From assembly GCA_964441505.1 (NCBI GenBank), contig CAYTUV010000015.1, forward strand, positions 24,142 to 88,141: DNA of 64,000 bases, read 5' to 3'. Numbering within the stretch: the first letter of the stretch is position 1; each line of letters opens with the position of its first letter. The notes under the pieces are model-generated. The model was not told where the DNA came from and ran no database searches. It worked only from the letters and a program-made list of their open reading frames with translations. The position numbers were made by a program, and so were the translations under genes. This document shows positions 18,027-25,288 of the stretch, one piece after another. Origin of the DNA: Fen-1258 sp964441505. Its GTDB lineage: Bacteria > Bacteroidota > Ignavibacteria > Ignavibacteriales > Melioribacteraceae.

Positions 18027-18764
18027 ATGTCTTATGAGAAATGCTTGCTCATTCCGGACATTCACGCCCCCTATCAAAATGACGCCGCTCTTTCATCTTT
18101 AATATCTTTCTCTAAATGGTGGAAGCCTGACAAGATATTTATAATGGGCGATCTAGTAGACTTCTATGCTATTTCACGTTTTACTAAAGACCCTGAAAGA
18201 GCCTTAAAATTACAAGATGAAATAGACGTTGCTTACGAAACACTTAAACAAATCAGAAATGCTAATCCTAACACACCGATAGTTCTTATTAGAGGAAACC
18301 ACGAATACCGATTACAGAAATATTTATGGAGTGAAGCTAAGGAATTATCCAGCCTAAGAGATTTAACAGTTGAAAACCTGCTTAATCTAAAGTCACTTAA
18401 CATTAAATACGAAAGCACTGGTCGCTTAAAACATAGAGGAGTAATATTTAAGCACGGAGATGTAGTTAGAAAGTTTGCCGGATATTCCGCTAAAGGTGAG
18501 TTTGAAAAATCTGGTATGTCAGGAGTTAGCGGACACACCCACCGAGCGGCCACATATTACCACAATAACGCTTCTGGTAATTATATATGGATGGAGTGCG
18601 GTTGCTTATGTCGGTTAGACGCAGAATATATGGAGGGAGAAACCCCAAATTGGCAGACTGGTTGGGGTGTAGGATATTTTAAAACTAATTCAGAAAGATA
18701 CTTTTTAGAGTTTATCCCTTTCGTAGGAGGGAAAGCATTTTATCAAGGACACGAATTTATTTAA
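18027..18764 (+). CDS. Calcineurin-like metallophosphoesterase
   Basis: The 245-residue protein shows the metallophosphoesterase motifs in order: DIHAPY (residues 10-15), GDLVDFYAISRF (about 40), RGNHEYRL (about 92), KHGDVVRKF (about 146) and GHTHRAATYYH (about 171). Two metal ions and phosphoester hydrolysis are expected. In phages such enzymes act on nucleic acids or cyclic nucleotides. Its position after the RNA-repair genes makes RNA end processing a candidate role. Confidence 0.85.
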   Translation: MSYEKCLLIPDIHAPYQNDAALSSLISFSKWWKPDKIFIMGDLVDFYAISRFTKDPERALKLQDEIDVAYETLKQIRNANPNTPIVLIRGNHEYRLQKYLWSEAKELSSLRDLTVENLLNLKSLNIKYESTGRLKHRGVIFKHGDVVRKFAGYSAKGEFEKSGMSGVSGHTHRAATYYHNNASGNYIWMECGCLCRLDAEYMEGETPNWQTGWGVGYFKTNSERYFLEFIPFVGGKAFYQGHEFI

Positions 18765-18765
18765 T

Positions 18766-19575
18766 ATGACCAAACAACACCAATTACTTGAAGAACTAAC
18801 TTCAATCCAATCCGGAAGTATTAACACCTTTTTTTCTTACAAAGCTAAATCTTATAAAGGCTCAGTCCTTTATGTTGACCAAAAGATTAAAGAATATATT
18901 AAACAAGGTTTAGTCCGTCAGATACCTTTTAATATTCGCCCCACTCATTCACGCCGACAATATCTTTATCAAGCCACTAAGAAAGGCTGTAAACTCATAG
19001 GCCGAGAAAGCGAATATAGAAACAAAGACCAGCAATCATATAACGCTATTAACCACGAATCAATGAAGTATGATGTCGCCCTTTCATTCGTTCGCCTGTT
19101 CCCTGATTACAATATTAAAATAGAATACGAGAAAACATTTAAGACAAAGGAAAAAGGAATTAGGGCAGATATATTTATTAAGGCCACAAAGAAAGACGGA
19201 ACTAAGGAGTATGACTTTATAATCGAAACCGAACATAAAGATGACTTAAGACAGACTTTTAATGATAAGGTTAAGCCTTACGATAAGGCTATTAAAAACG
19301 GGCTACTAAAGAACAACGGATTATCGGAAAGAACTAAGGTGTTATTTGTTTGTTCTCATTCCCACCTTTCAACCTTTATCAGACCGCAAGAGTATAAGGA
19401 AAAAGAATATCTTAATAACATATCCCTTTCCTATAAGCAGTTTGAAAACTTAATGGGATTAGTCCAAGATTTAGATGACAAGCATTTCCGGTTTATTCCT
19501 TTCTTAGAGTTTACCAAGATTAACCAGCCTATATGGAGAATGCCAAGCGGTATTAAGATTAAGATTATAGAATAA
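18766..19575 (+). CDS. Replication-relaxation-like protein with nuclease-like core
   Basis: The 269-residue protein begins with a winged-helix-like segment (LLEELTSIQSGSINTFFSYK). A second part follows with IRADIFIKATKKDG (about 145) and YDFIIETEHKDDLRQTF (about 165). The D...ExE/K spacing resembles the replication-relaxation family (PF13814 type), whose core is related to PD-(D/E)XK nucleases. A second protein of similar design lies at 26783. A role in plasmid-style replication or DNA nicking is inferred. Start by TAATATG. Confidence 0.65.
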   Translation: MTKQHQLLEELTSIQSGSINTFFSYKAKSYKGSVLYVDQKIKEYIKQGLVRQIPFNIRPTHSRRQYLYQATKKGCKLIGRESEYRNKDQQSYNAINHESMKYDVALSFVRLFPDYNIKIEYEKTFKTKEKGIRADIFIKATKKDGTKEYDFIIETEHKDDLRQTFNDKVKPYDKAIKNGLLKNNGLSERTKVLFVCSHSHLSTFIRPQEYKEKEYLNNISLSYKQFENLMGLVQDLDDKHFRFIPFLEFTKINQPIWRMPSGIKIKIIE

Positions 19576-19608
19576 ATCGCATAACTAAGTGCGTGTAATT
19601 ATAAAAGT

Positions 19609-19875
19609 ATGTTCAATAAAGATGTCAAAATTGAAAAAGAAAAACATTCTATTGTATTCTTTTTTGATAAAGGATTAAAAGCAGTTATTAATTATGAATT
19701 AGAAAAAGATGCTGATGATTATGTGATAGAAAGAGTTAAAAAATCTTGGGAAAATAATGAGTTTCTTTTCTCTGAAGTAGAGTTTAATGAATTAGTTAAA
19801 ATAAATGGAGAGTATGTATCGGAAATAGATATGCGTAAGGTGGTAGCTGTAGACTATAATCCTTTTTATGTATAA
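19609..19875 (+). CDS. Hypothetical protein, 88 residues
   Basis: The protein is not recognised. It is acidic and soluble with alternating beta and alpha segments (KHSIVFFFDKGLKAVINYEL, then VIERVKKSW). It lies between the replication-relaxation-like gene and a hairpin that ends the operon, so it is likely the last gene of the unit starting at 15046. Confidence 0.6.
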   Translation: MFNKDVKIEKEKHSIVFFFDKGLKAVINYELEKDADDYVIERVKKSWENNEFLFSEVEFNELVKINGEYVSEIDMRKVVAVDYNPFYV

Positions 19876-19892
19876 TAAATAATTTTCTTTTA

Positions 19893-19918
19893 GAGGCTAT
19901 CTATCAGGTAGCCTTTAT
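19893..19918 (+). terminator. Hairpin ending the RNA-repair operon
   Basis: AGGCTA and TAGCCT form a 6-bp stem around a 9-base loop, followed by TTATTA. It separates the operon from the tRNA gene that starts three bases later. Confidence 0.5.
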
Positions 19919-19920
19919 TA

Positions 19921-20005
19921 GGGCGGATATTCCGATAGAGGGTCGGGACTGGCTGTAAACCAGTTGAGGGCATCCTCTCCGTAGGCGCGACTCCTACTTC
20001 GCTCA
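19921..20005 (+). tRNA. Phage tRNA-Tyr (GUA), class II, atypical T-loop
   Basis: The acceptor stem GGGCGGA pairs with TTCGCTC (two G-U pairs) and the discriminator is A. The anticodon arm is ACTGG-CTGTAAA-CCAGT with anticodon GTA. A long variable arm (GAGGG-CAT-CCTCTC) is typical of bacterial tRNA-Tyr. The T-arm stem GTAGG/CCTAC is intact but its loop is CGCGACT instead of the usual TTCRANY, so T54 and T55 are missing. No CCA is encoded (next bases CA). It may supply tyrosine tRNA or serve as a decoy for nucleases. Confidence 0.75.
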
Positions 20006-20041
20006 CAAATTTGTCCTTTAACAAATCATATCTCAAGTGGT

Positions 20042-20135
20042 AGTGTTTTGGGGGAAGGATAAGTGTAAGTCCAAGTATTGAAGTGTGGATACTTAACCAT
20101 ACCCTGAAAGGCAGCTTGTCTCTTCCTAAAACATT
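20042..20135 (+). ncRNA. Structured leader upstream of ardC
   Basis: AGTGTTTTGGGGGAAG (20042-20057) pairs with CTTCCTAAAACATT (20122-20135) in 14 base pairs with a two-base bulge and two G-U pairs. Inside, AAGTAT and ATACTT form a second hairpin near 20073-20094. The element ends 27 bases before the ardC start. It lies directly downstream of the tRNA, so it may be co-transcribed with it. Confidence 0.5.
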
Positions 20136-20161
20136 ATCACTAACAACCAATGAGGTATGAA

Positions 20162-20947
20162 ATGAACTCTAAAGTAAAAGCAGTTTTAGACACAATCCTT
20201 GATCAATTCCAAAACGGAAATATCCCCGAACTAGTCGCACTCTCTAGCTATCCGGTTTCTATTCTCCCAATGAACAAATGGTCTTTACTTAATCAACTTC
20301 TTTGCTACATAACCGGCTTAACAGATTTCAGAGGCTATAAGCAATGGCTTGAAGTTAAACGCTTTGTCAAAAAGGGAGAGAAGGCTACTCACATTTTAGT
20401 TCCCTGGATTAAAAAAGATGAGGAGAAAGAAGACAAATCTTTCTTAGCGGGTTTTATCACAGCTTCAGTATTCGCAGTTGAGCAAACAGACGGCGAACAG
20501 TTAGATTATCATAAACTGGAAATTCCACCTTTCCCTCTGATAGAAAGAGCTAAAGAGTTAGGTGTAAATGTCGCAGCTATTCCGGGCAGTTATAATCATT
20601 TTGGATATTACTCCCAAACAAAAAAGGTTATTGCCTTAGCCAGTCCGGAAGAATGCGTTTTTTTTCATGAGCTTACTCACTTAGCAGATGATAAGATTAC
20701 CGGAATCAAGAACGGCCAAGACCCTATCCAGGAAATAGTAGCCGAGTTGGGAGCTTTAGCACTCTGTCAGATAGCTGGAATTGATGGCAGCAAACATTTC
20801 GGAAATCACTATCGCTACATAGAAAACTATGCGAAGAAGTTAGAGCTTACACCTTATGGAGCCGTTCTCAAAGTTCTATCCCGCACCGAGAAAATTCTAA
20901 AATTCTTATTAAAGGAGGAGGAACATGAGTTGTGTAGTGTGTCGTAA
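20162..20947 (+). CDS. ardC: ArdC-like antirestriction protein
   Basis: The start chosen has GAGG five bases upstream; an ATG at 20150 would add four residues. The 261-residue protein has the ArdC N-terminal ssDNA-binding domain (RGYKQWLEVKRFVKKGEKAT, then HILVPWIKKD) and a C-terminal zincin-like domain with FFHELTHLADD near residue 173 and IVAELGALALCQ. ArdC proteins protect incoming DNA from restriction in conjugative plasmids and phages. It leads a four-gene cassette with good Shine-Dalgarno sites, unlike most prophage genes. Confidence 0.88.
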   Translation: MNSKVKAVLDTILDQFQNGNIPELVALSSYPVSILPMNKWSLLNQLLCYITGLTDFRGYKQWLEVKRFVKKGEKATHILVPWIKKDEEKEDKSFLAGFITASVFAVEQTDGEQLDYHKLEIPPFPLIERAKELGVNVAAIPGSYNHFGYYSQTKKVIALASPEECVFFHELTHLADDKITGIKNGQDPIQEIVAELGALALCQIAGIDGSKHFGNHYRYIENYAKKLELTPYGAVLKVLSRTEKILKFLLKEEEHELCSVS

Positions 20948-21155
20948 TGAAGGGGAAGAAGAAATAAAAAGAACTCACTTAATGTTTGATAACCTAAGAA
21001 ATATTCTCAATGCTGATTTCTATTTAATAAAGGTTTCCCTTCAAGAAATTAAAGGAGAAGGAAGAGCCTTTATTGAGGATTATATTAATTGTCCGTTCTG
21101 CTTTCAAAAACTCCCCGAAATAAAACAATTCTTTTTTTCATTGGAGGAAAAATGA
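20925..21155 (+). CDS. Small zinc-ribbon-like protein
   Basis: The start has a very strong site (GGAGGAGGAAC) and overlaps the end of ardC. The 76-residue product has MSCVVCRNEG at the N-terminus and INCPFCFQKLPEI near residue 56, two CxxC pairs fit to bind one zinc. The function is unknown. It is translationally coupled within the ArdC cassette. Confidence 0.65.
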   Translation: MSCVVCRNEGEEEIKRTHLMFDNLRNILNADFYLIKVSLQEIKGEGRAFIEDYINCPFCFQKLPEIKQFFFSLEEK

Positions 21156-21331
21156 AATCATTTAAGCAAGTTAAAATAATTGTAAAGAAGCCTCTTGATT
21201 ATAAACCTATCCCGGACTTTGAAAAGAAAAGAGTATCGCAGTTAATAACTAAAGAGCTTTTAGAAATCGCTAATCGTTTTGATGGCTCATCTAAAATCAA
21301 AATAAAGATTTACGCTAGCGGAAACGCTTAG
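21152..21331 (+). CDS. Hypothetical protein, 59 residues
   Basis: The ATG at 21152 is preceded by GGAGG and overlaps the previous stop (ATGA). The product is basic (MKSFKQVKIIVKKPLDYKPI) and ends KIKIYASGNA. No family is recognised. Confidence 0.6.
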   Translation: MKSFKQVKIIVKKPLDYKPIPDFEKKRVSQLITKELLEIANRFDGSSKIKIKIYASGNA

Positions 21332-21340
21332 GAGGAAAAA

Positions 21341-21799
21341 ATGGAAAAAGTCCGTTTCAAAACATTGGTCTGGAAGTTTAAGGAAACGACATTAGTTTAT
21401 CCCGACCTTTCGGAAATCCCTAAAAAAAAGATTACTGCCCCTTGCGATGCTTTCGATTTATTCAGCCCCCTGTTTAAGGAAGAACCCACCGAGCGATTTA
21501 TTGTTATTCTACTAAGCACTTACAATAGAGTTGTTGGCTATGACATAGTATCAATCGGAAGTCTTAATGCTTCAGTTGTTGACCCAAGAGGAGTATTTAG
21601 AAGTGCGATTGTTGCTAATTGTGCTAATATCATTTTAGCTCATAACCACCCTAGCGGAAATTTAGAACCAAGCAACGAAGATATTTCATTAACTAAAACT
21701 CTAGTGGAAGCCGGAAAGATTATCGGCATAACAATATTTGACCACCTCATTTTTGCCGAAGATAGATTTACTTCATTCGTGGAGAGAAGATTAATCTAA
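21341..21799 (+). CDS. radC: RadC-like JAB/MPN domain protein
   Basis: The 152-residue protein carries the RadC JAMM motif: ILAHNHPSGNLEPSNEDI near residue 105, with ITIFDHLIFAEDRF later; a glutamate in the GRVAG-like strand region completes the zinc site. Such short RadC proteins are frequent in prophages and integrative elements beside antirestriction genes. The biochemical role is unresolved. The start has AGGAGG. Confidence 0.88.
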   Translation: MEKVRFKTLVWKFKETTLVYPDLSEIPKKKITAPCDAFDLFSPLFKEEPTERFIVILLSTYNRVVGYDIVSIGSLNASVVDPRGVFRSAIVANCANIILAHNHPSGNLEPSNEDISLTKTLVEAGKIIGITIFDHLIFAEDRFTSFVERRLI

Positions 21800-21805
21800 T
21801 CTCCC

Positions 21806-21832
21806 AACCGCTTTTAACAAAGCGGTTTTTTA
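21806..21832 (+). terminator. Terminator of the ArdC/RadC cassette
   Basis: AACCGCTTT, loop TAAC and AAAGCGGTT with a T-run form a perfect 9-bp intrinsic terminator six bases after radC. Confidence 0.9.
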
Positions 21833-21873
21833 TTACTTGTGGATAAATGATTTAGCCCAATGTTTATAGGGTA

Positions 21874-21901
21874 TTGACAATTCTAATAGGTATGCTAAAA
21901 T
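21874..21901 (+). promoter_or_regulatory. Early-region promoter
   Basis: TTGACA (21874-21879), 16-base spacer, TAAAAT (21896-21901) with TGC directly upstream. It shares TATGC before the -10 with the promoter at 14753. Confidence 0.8.
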
Positions 21902-21913
21902 GATATTAATAAC

Positions 21914-21988
21914 ATTACTGATAGAGGCGGACGGAATTAAGCCCATGCGAAAGCAAAAGCGATAAACTCTAGCCCCTCTATCGGTAAT
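21914..21988 (+). ncRNA. Structured leader with 14-bp closing stem and GNRA loop
   Basis: ATTACTGATAGAGG (21914-21927) pairs with CCTCTATCGGTAAT (21975-21988) over 14 pairs, one of them G-U. The 47-base interior has a TGC-GAAA-GCA hairpin (GNRA tetraloop) and a GGC/GCC pair. It starts about six bases after the expected transcription start and ends 23 bases before the next ATG. The layout is riboswitch-like, but no known class is recognised. Confidence 0.6.
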
Positions 21989-22011
21989 CTCTAATAAATA
22001 ATCACGCTAAT

Positions 22012-22137
22012 ATGAAAATCTATTCAAACAATTTTTGGAGAAAGAACAATAAAAAAGAATTCTCAACAAAAAGTTTGGTTTTCGGAGTAGGGGCATTATG
22101 GTTAGTAATATTTATTTGGATAGCTGTAATCTTATGA
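22012..22137 (+). CDS. Small single-TM protein, 41 residues
   Basis: The peptide has a basic N-terminus (MKIYSNNFWRKNNKK) and one membrane segment (FGVGALWLVIFIWIAVIL). It is the first open frame after the structured leader and overlaps the next gene by four bases (ATGA). Function unknown. Confidence 0.55.
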   Translation: MKIYSNNFWRKNNKKEFSTKSLVFGVGALWLVIFIWIAVIL

Positions 22138-22271
22138 AGACATCAGAAAAAATATTTTATGATTGGTTACTATCCGATGACGAACAAAGAAAAGTTAATA
22201 ACCCATTTAGTAAGATGATGACGAATATTGCTGACAGTTGGCCGAAAGTAAAGCTACCTAAATTAAATTAA
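22134..22271 (+). CDS. Small soluble protein, 45 residues
   Basis: The peptide (MKTSEKIFYDWLLSDDEQRK start) overlaps the TM peptide upstream and joins the next gene by TAATATG. No family is recognised. Confidence 0.5.
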   Translation: MKTSEKIFYDWLLSDDEQRKVNNPFSKMMTNIADSWPKVKLPKLN

Positions 22272-22272
22272 T

Positions 22273-22497
22273 ATGGAAAAACCAACCCTATCTCAAATAT
22301 CAAATTTTGTTCTCATGCTAAAAAATACTCCCGAACATTTTGGAATATATAATCTTGATAAAGCCTTTTCTACCCTAGAAGAAAAAATGTCGTTGAAGCA
22401 GTATAAATATTTATTACATCTAATCTTTAGTAAAAAGTATTTCAAAGCCAAGCAGATTTTAGACCAGATTGGATTAGAACATAAACAAGCTAATTAA
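22273..22497 (+). CDS. Hypothetical early protein, 74 residues
   Basis: A helical protein (LKQYKYLLHLIFSKKYFKAK) with no recognised family. It precedes the recombinase gene in the same operon. Start by TAATATG. Confidence 0.55.
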   Translation: MEKPTLSQISNFVLMLKNTPEHFGIYNLDKAFSTLEEKMSLKQYKYLLHLIFSKKYFKAKQILDQIGLEHKQAN

Positions 22498-22510
22498 TTA
22501 ACTAAACAAT

Positions 22511-23065
22511 ATGAACAAGTTATTAGAATTTCAAAAGAAAGTTGGGGCAATCACAAAAGACAGCACAAATCCTTTTTATAAATCAAATTACTTTGACATC
22601 AATAAATTGATTGAGGTAATTAAGCCGATACTTAATGAAGTTGGCTTAGTCCTATTACAACCACTTGAAAATCTAAACGGAAAACCGGCCTTAAGGACTA
22701 TTGTTTGTGACCCAGAAGCTAAGGATATGGCTCTAGCTTATATAATGGACTCAACAATTCCTTTACCTGAAAACCCCGACCCTCAAAAAATAGGAAGTAT
22801 TATAACCTATTACCGCAGATACGCTATTCAATCTTTGTTATTCTTACAGGCAGAAGATGATGACGGAAATATGGCAACACAAAATAAGGAAGTAAAGAAA
22901 GAAGCGGCTAAACCTTTATCAGATTATCAAAAAATCTGTCTAGCTCTTAAAAAGAATAATCCTGAATTAAAGTCGTTAGATGATTATAAAAACGCCTGCT
23001 ATGATATTACTGGTTTTCCGTTATTAAAAGGTCACTATCAAGATATAATTAATTCATTAAAATAA
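22511..23065 (+). CDS. erf: ERF-family single-strand annealing recombinase
   Basis: The 184-residue protein matches the ERF core: FQKKVGAITKDSTNPFYKSN at the start, IKPILNEVGLVLLQPL near residue 38, and GSIITYYRRYAIQSLLFLQA near 100 followed by the acidic EDDDGN. ERF proteins anneal complementary single strands during phage recombination. A short C-terminal part (ALKKNNPELKSLDD) resembles domains that bind partner nucleases or SSB. No exonuclease gene is beside it. Confidence 0.88.
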   Translation: MNKLLEFQKKVGAITKDSTNPFYKSNYFDINKLIEVIKPILNEVGLVLLQPLENLNGKPALRTIVCDPEAKDMALAYIMDSTIPLPENPDPQKIGSIITYYRRYAIQSLLFLQAEDDDGNMATQNKEVKKEAAKPLSDYQKICLALKKNNPELKSLDDYKNACYDITGFPLLKGHYQDIINSLK

Positions 23066-23069
23066 ATTT

Positions 23070-23570
23070 ATGTTAACAAAAAACATTATTCAGACCGTCG
23101 CCAATGTAATTAAAATTACAAGTCTTAAAAAAGGCGATGTTGTAAAGATGTTGGATAAAACTTATTCTTCTATAGAAACTAAATATGCGGTAATTATTGA
23201 TTTATTAAACGACGGAGAAAATACTTTTATTCAGCTTTTACAATACAATGTTAGTTACAGTGAGATTAAGGCGGAAATTAAAACCTATAAAGGAAGTGAT
23301 GATTTATCGTTATTCCCAACGACTAAGGACGAGGTTGAAGAATATTTTTCAAGAGCCGTTGAATCTGTTGATGATAAAATAGAAGAAAAAAAAGTTGAAC
23401 TTCAAAAACTAATTGAAGCTAATCAAAAAGCTAAACAATTTATTTCTGGAGAATTATCAAAAACCTTAACCGAGGTAGAGTATAAAGAGCAGACACAAGA
23501 CCAGTATAATCAGATTAAAGTTGATAAAGAAAATAAGGTAAAAGAATTAATGGGAAGTGAAGAATTTTAA
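23070..23570 (+). CDS. Hypothetical coiled-coil protein, 166 residues
   Basis: The N-terminal half is beta-rich and the C-terminal half is a charged helix (DDKIEEKKVELQKLIEANQK). It lies between the recombinase and other early genes. No family is recognised; an accessory recombination role is possible from position only. Confidence 0.55.
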   Translation: MLTKNIIQTVANVIKITSLKKGDVVKMLDKTYSSIETKYAVIIDLLNDGENTFIQLLQYNVSYSEIKAEIKTYKGSDDLSLFPTTKDEVEEYFSRAVESVDDKIEEKKVELQKLIEANQKAKQFISGELSKTLTEVEYKEQTQDQYNQIKVDKENKVKELMGSEEF

Positions 23571-23588
23571 TTAATTAACAATAATATT

Positions 23589-23855
23589 ATGGAAAACAAA
23601 AAAGAATTTGTTGACGGATTATTCGTCAAGAACCCACGAGAAAACGCCCCGGAGTTTGTTAAGGGAAGTTTATCAATTCTAGTTGATAAGTTTATCCCTT
23701 ATCTAAAATCAAAAGCTAACGCTAAAGGTTATGTCAACATTGATTTATTAGTTAGCCAAGACGGAAATCTTTATGCGAAGTTAAACGATTGGAAACCACA
23801 AGGAGAGATGAAAGAAAGCGAGTCAATTGATATTCCAGAAGAGCCAGGGGAATAA
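23589..23855 (+). CDS. Hypothetical early protein, 88 residues
   Basis: The protein (FVDGLFVKNPRENAPEFVKG, then GYVNIDLLVSQDGNLYAKLN) has a compact alpha/beta pattern and an acidic tail. Similar small proteins occur beside phage recombinases, but no function is known. Confidence 0.6.
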   Translation: MENKKEFVDGLFVKNPRENAPEFVKGSLSILVDKFIPYLKSKANAKGYVNIDLLVSQDGNLYAKLNDWKPQGEMKESESIDIPEEPGE

Positions 23856-23871
23856 GGTAGTTTAATCTTAG

Positions 23872-23898
23872 ATGGGCTGTATCAGAATCCCAGCCCAT
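23872..23898 (+). promoter_or_regulatory. Intergenic hairpin before the 100-residue gene
   Basis: ATGGGCTG and CAGCCCAT form a perfect 8-bp stem around an 11-base loop, 27 bases before the next ATG. There is no T-run, so it is more likely an mRNA-processing or translation element. Confidence 0.5.
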
Positions 23899-23924
23899 TT
23901 ATAGAGTAAATTATTTATAACATT

Positions 23925-24227
23925 ATGCCAAAAAATCTAACCGAGATGACACCGAGCCAACTAGCTCAACACCGCTTAGAAATATCTGATTATTATTCTA
24001 AAGCCGGAGAGAGGAAAGTTCAGCTTATGAGATTAAGAGCCTTGTATTATGAAACCTATCGGGAAGAAGTAAAGTCAGACGCAGCTCTTGAAAGGAAATG
24101 GGAGACTACTAATGACGGATTAGAATTAATGGAGATAAGAGAAAAAATGCGGAGCCTTGAGCATAAATTATCAGCGATCCGCACAATGTTAGAAGTCAGA
24201 AATAATGAAGCTAGAAATCAATATTAA
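23925..24227 (+). CDS. Hypothetical helical protein, 100 residues
   Basis: A charged all-helical protein (TPSQLAQHRLEISDYYSKAG, then LMEIREKMRSLEHKLSAI), probably a coiled coil. Not recognised. Confidence 0.6.
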   Translation: MPKNLTEMTPSQLAQHRLEISDYYSKAGERKVQLMRLRALYYETYREEVKSDAALERKWETTNDGLELMEIREKMRSLEHKLSAIRTMLEVRNNEARNQY

Positions 24228-24238
24228 TTTATAAACCT

Positions 24239-24391
24239 ATGATTACTAAGAACGCCCGCAAGCAATTCAACAAAATGCGACCCGAAACCAAAGACGAATT
24301 AAGGATCCGAGTAAAAGTATTCGCTGCTTCCGAAACTCATCTTATAACTAATTTTTCTAGGCACAACATTATGTGTCTTAAGAGTATTTAA
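24239..24391 (+). CDS. Small basic protein, 50 residues
   Basis: A short frame (MITKNARKQFNKMRPETKDE start) rich in basic residues, directly after the helical gene. Nothing beyond length and spacing supports a function. Confidence 0.4.
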   Translation: MITKNARKQFNKMRPETKDELRIRVKVFAASETHLITNFSRHNIMCLKSI

Positions 24392-24395
24392 TTAT

Positions 24396-24518
24396 ATGAT
24401 AGGAGAAATTGTCAAAATGTCAGATAAAGAATTATATGAAGAAATGAAAGATTCAAAAAGTTATGATAGTAGATATTTTTCTTTACAAAGTGAATTAGAG
24501 GATAGAGAGAATAATTAA
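24396..24518 (+). CDS. Small acidic protein, 40 residues
   Basis: A short acidic frame (MSDKELYEEMKDSKSYDSRY) in tight tandem with its neighbours. The initiating ATG could also be the one at 24417. Not recognised. Confidence 0.4.
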   Translation: MIGEIVKMSDKELYEEMKDSKSYDSRYFSLQSELEDRENN

Positions 24519-24529
24519 TAAACTTTAAT

Positions 24530-24742
24530 ATGCCTAATAAAAACACTCTAAAAAATAAACACTATTTAGAAAAGAATGATATCAAGCCAATCAAGTTTGA
24601 TATTCCGAGAGAAACTAAAAATCTATTCTTTGAAGCAACAAGAAATCAAGACACCACTCCGTCAGAAGTTTTGAGAAAATTTATCTTTAAGTATAATTCT
24701 ACTTATGTCAACAAAAGAGAAAAGACCAACGCAGGCAAGTAA
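24530..24742 (+). CDS. Ribbon-helix-helix DNA-binding protein
   Basis: The 70-residue protein has a central IKFDIPRETKNLFFEATRNQ strand-helix and TTPSEVLRKFIFKYN helix, typical of Arc/CopG-type RHH repressors. It overlaps the next gene by 38 bases. A role as a transcriptional regulator of the early region is inferred. Confidence 0.65.
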   Translation: MPNKNTLKNKHYLEKNDIKPIKFDIPRETKNLFFEATRNQDTTPSEVLRKFIFKYNSTYVNKREKTNAGK

Positions 24743-25067
24743 GCTTTACGACCTTCTCTTAGACGGAAATCCCCATAGCACCTCAGAAATTCTTGATAAA
24801 GTTTATGGATTAGATTTTAAAGGTTACGCCAATATTCATGGGAGAGTTACAGACCTTAGAAAGAAATACGGGGTTAGAATAATAAATTTCAAAGACGATA
24901 AGATTAAGTCGCTTACTTATTATCAGTTATTACCGCCGGAAACTAAATTAGATGATTGCCCTAAATTTGGAAAGTGGTTTGATAAAGATAAAATGAATTC
25001 GCTTATTCCTCTAACAGAAATGCCAGAATACGAAATGTATAATTCAGGGCAAGGGAAATTAATTTAA
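24705..25067 (+). CDS. Winged-helix protein, 120 residues
   Basis: The segment ASKLYDLLLDGNPHSTSEIL, followed by NIHGRVTDLRKKYGVRIIN, reads as a winged helix-turn-helix with recognition helix and wing. Such domains occur in phage transcription or replication regulators. The C-terminal part is not recognised. Confidence 0.6.
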   Translation: MSTKEKRPTQASKLYDLLLDGNPHSTSEILDKVYGLDFKGYANIHGRVTDLRKKYGVRIINFKDDKIKSLTYYQLLPPETKLDDCPKFGKWFDKDKMNSLIPLTEMPEYEMYNSGQGKLI

Positions 25068-25071
25068 TTAT

Positions 25072-25245
25072 ATGAGTTGGGAATTATTTGAAAAGCCAAA
25101 AAAACAAATTAAAAAACCAATAAGAATAGAATTTATACACCAGGTTGAAGCTATTAAGGCATTAATAAGAGCTGGTTGGACTAAAAGAATGCTTATAAAT
25201 TTCTTATCAGAAGAATTACATAAAGAAATAGATAACCATTTTTAA
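25072..25245 (+). CDS. Hypothetical protein, 57 residues
   Basis: A small basic frame (MSWELFEKPKKQIKKPIRIE start) with a helical C-terminus (KRMLINFLSEELHKEI). Followed by the hairpin AGCTATC-AC-GATAGCT with TTTC at 25258-25277, which may terminate the operon. Confidence 0.5.
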   Translation: MSWELFEKPKKQIKKPIRIEFIHQVEAIKALIRAGWTKRMLINFLSEELHKEIDNHF

Positions 25246-25288
25246 TAAATACTAATGTAGCTATCACGATAGCTTTTCAATAAAACAT

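Noticed and set aside
19890..20150. 86-codon minus-strand frame
   Set aside because: It is antisense to the tRNA-Tyr gene and the structured leader, which explain the sequence better.
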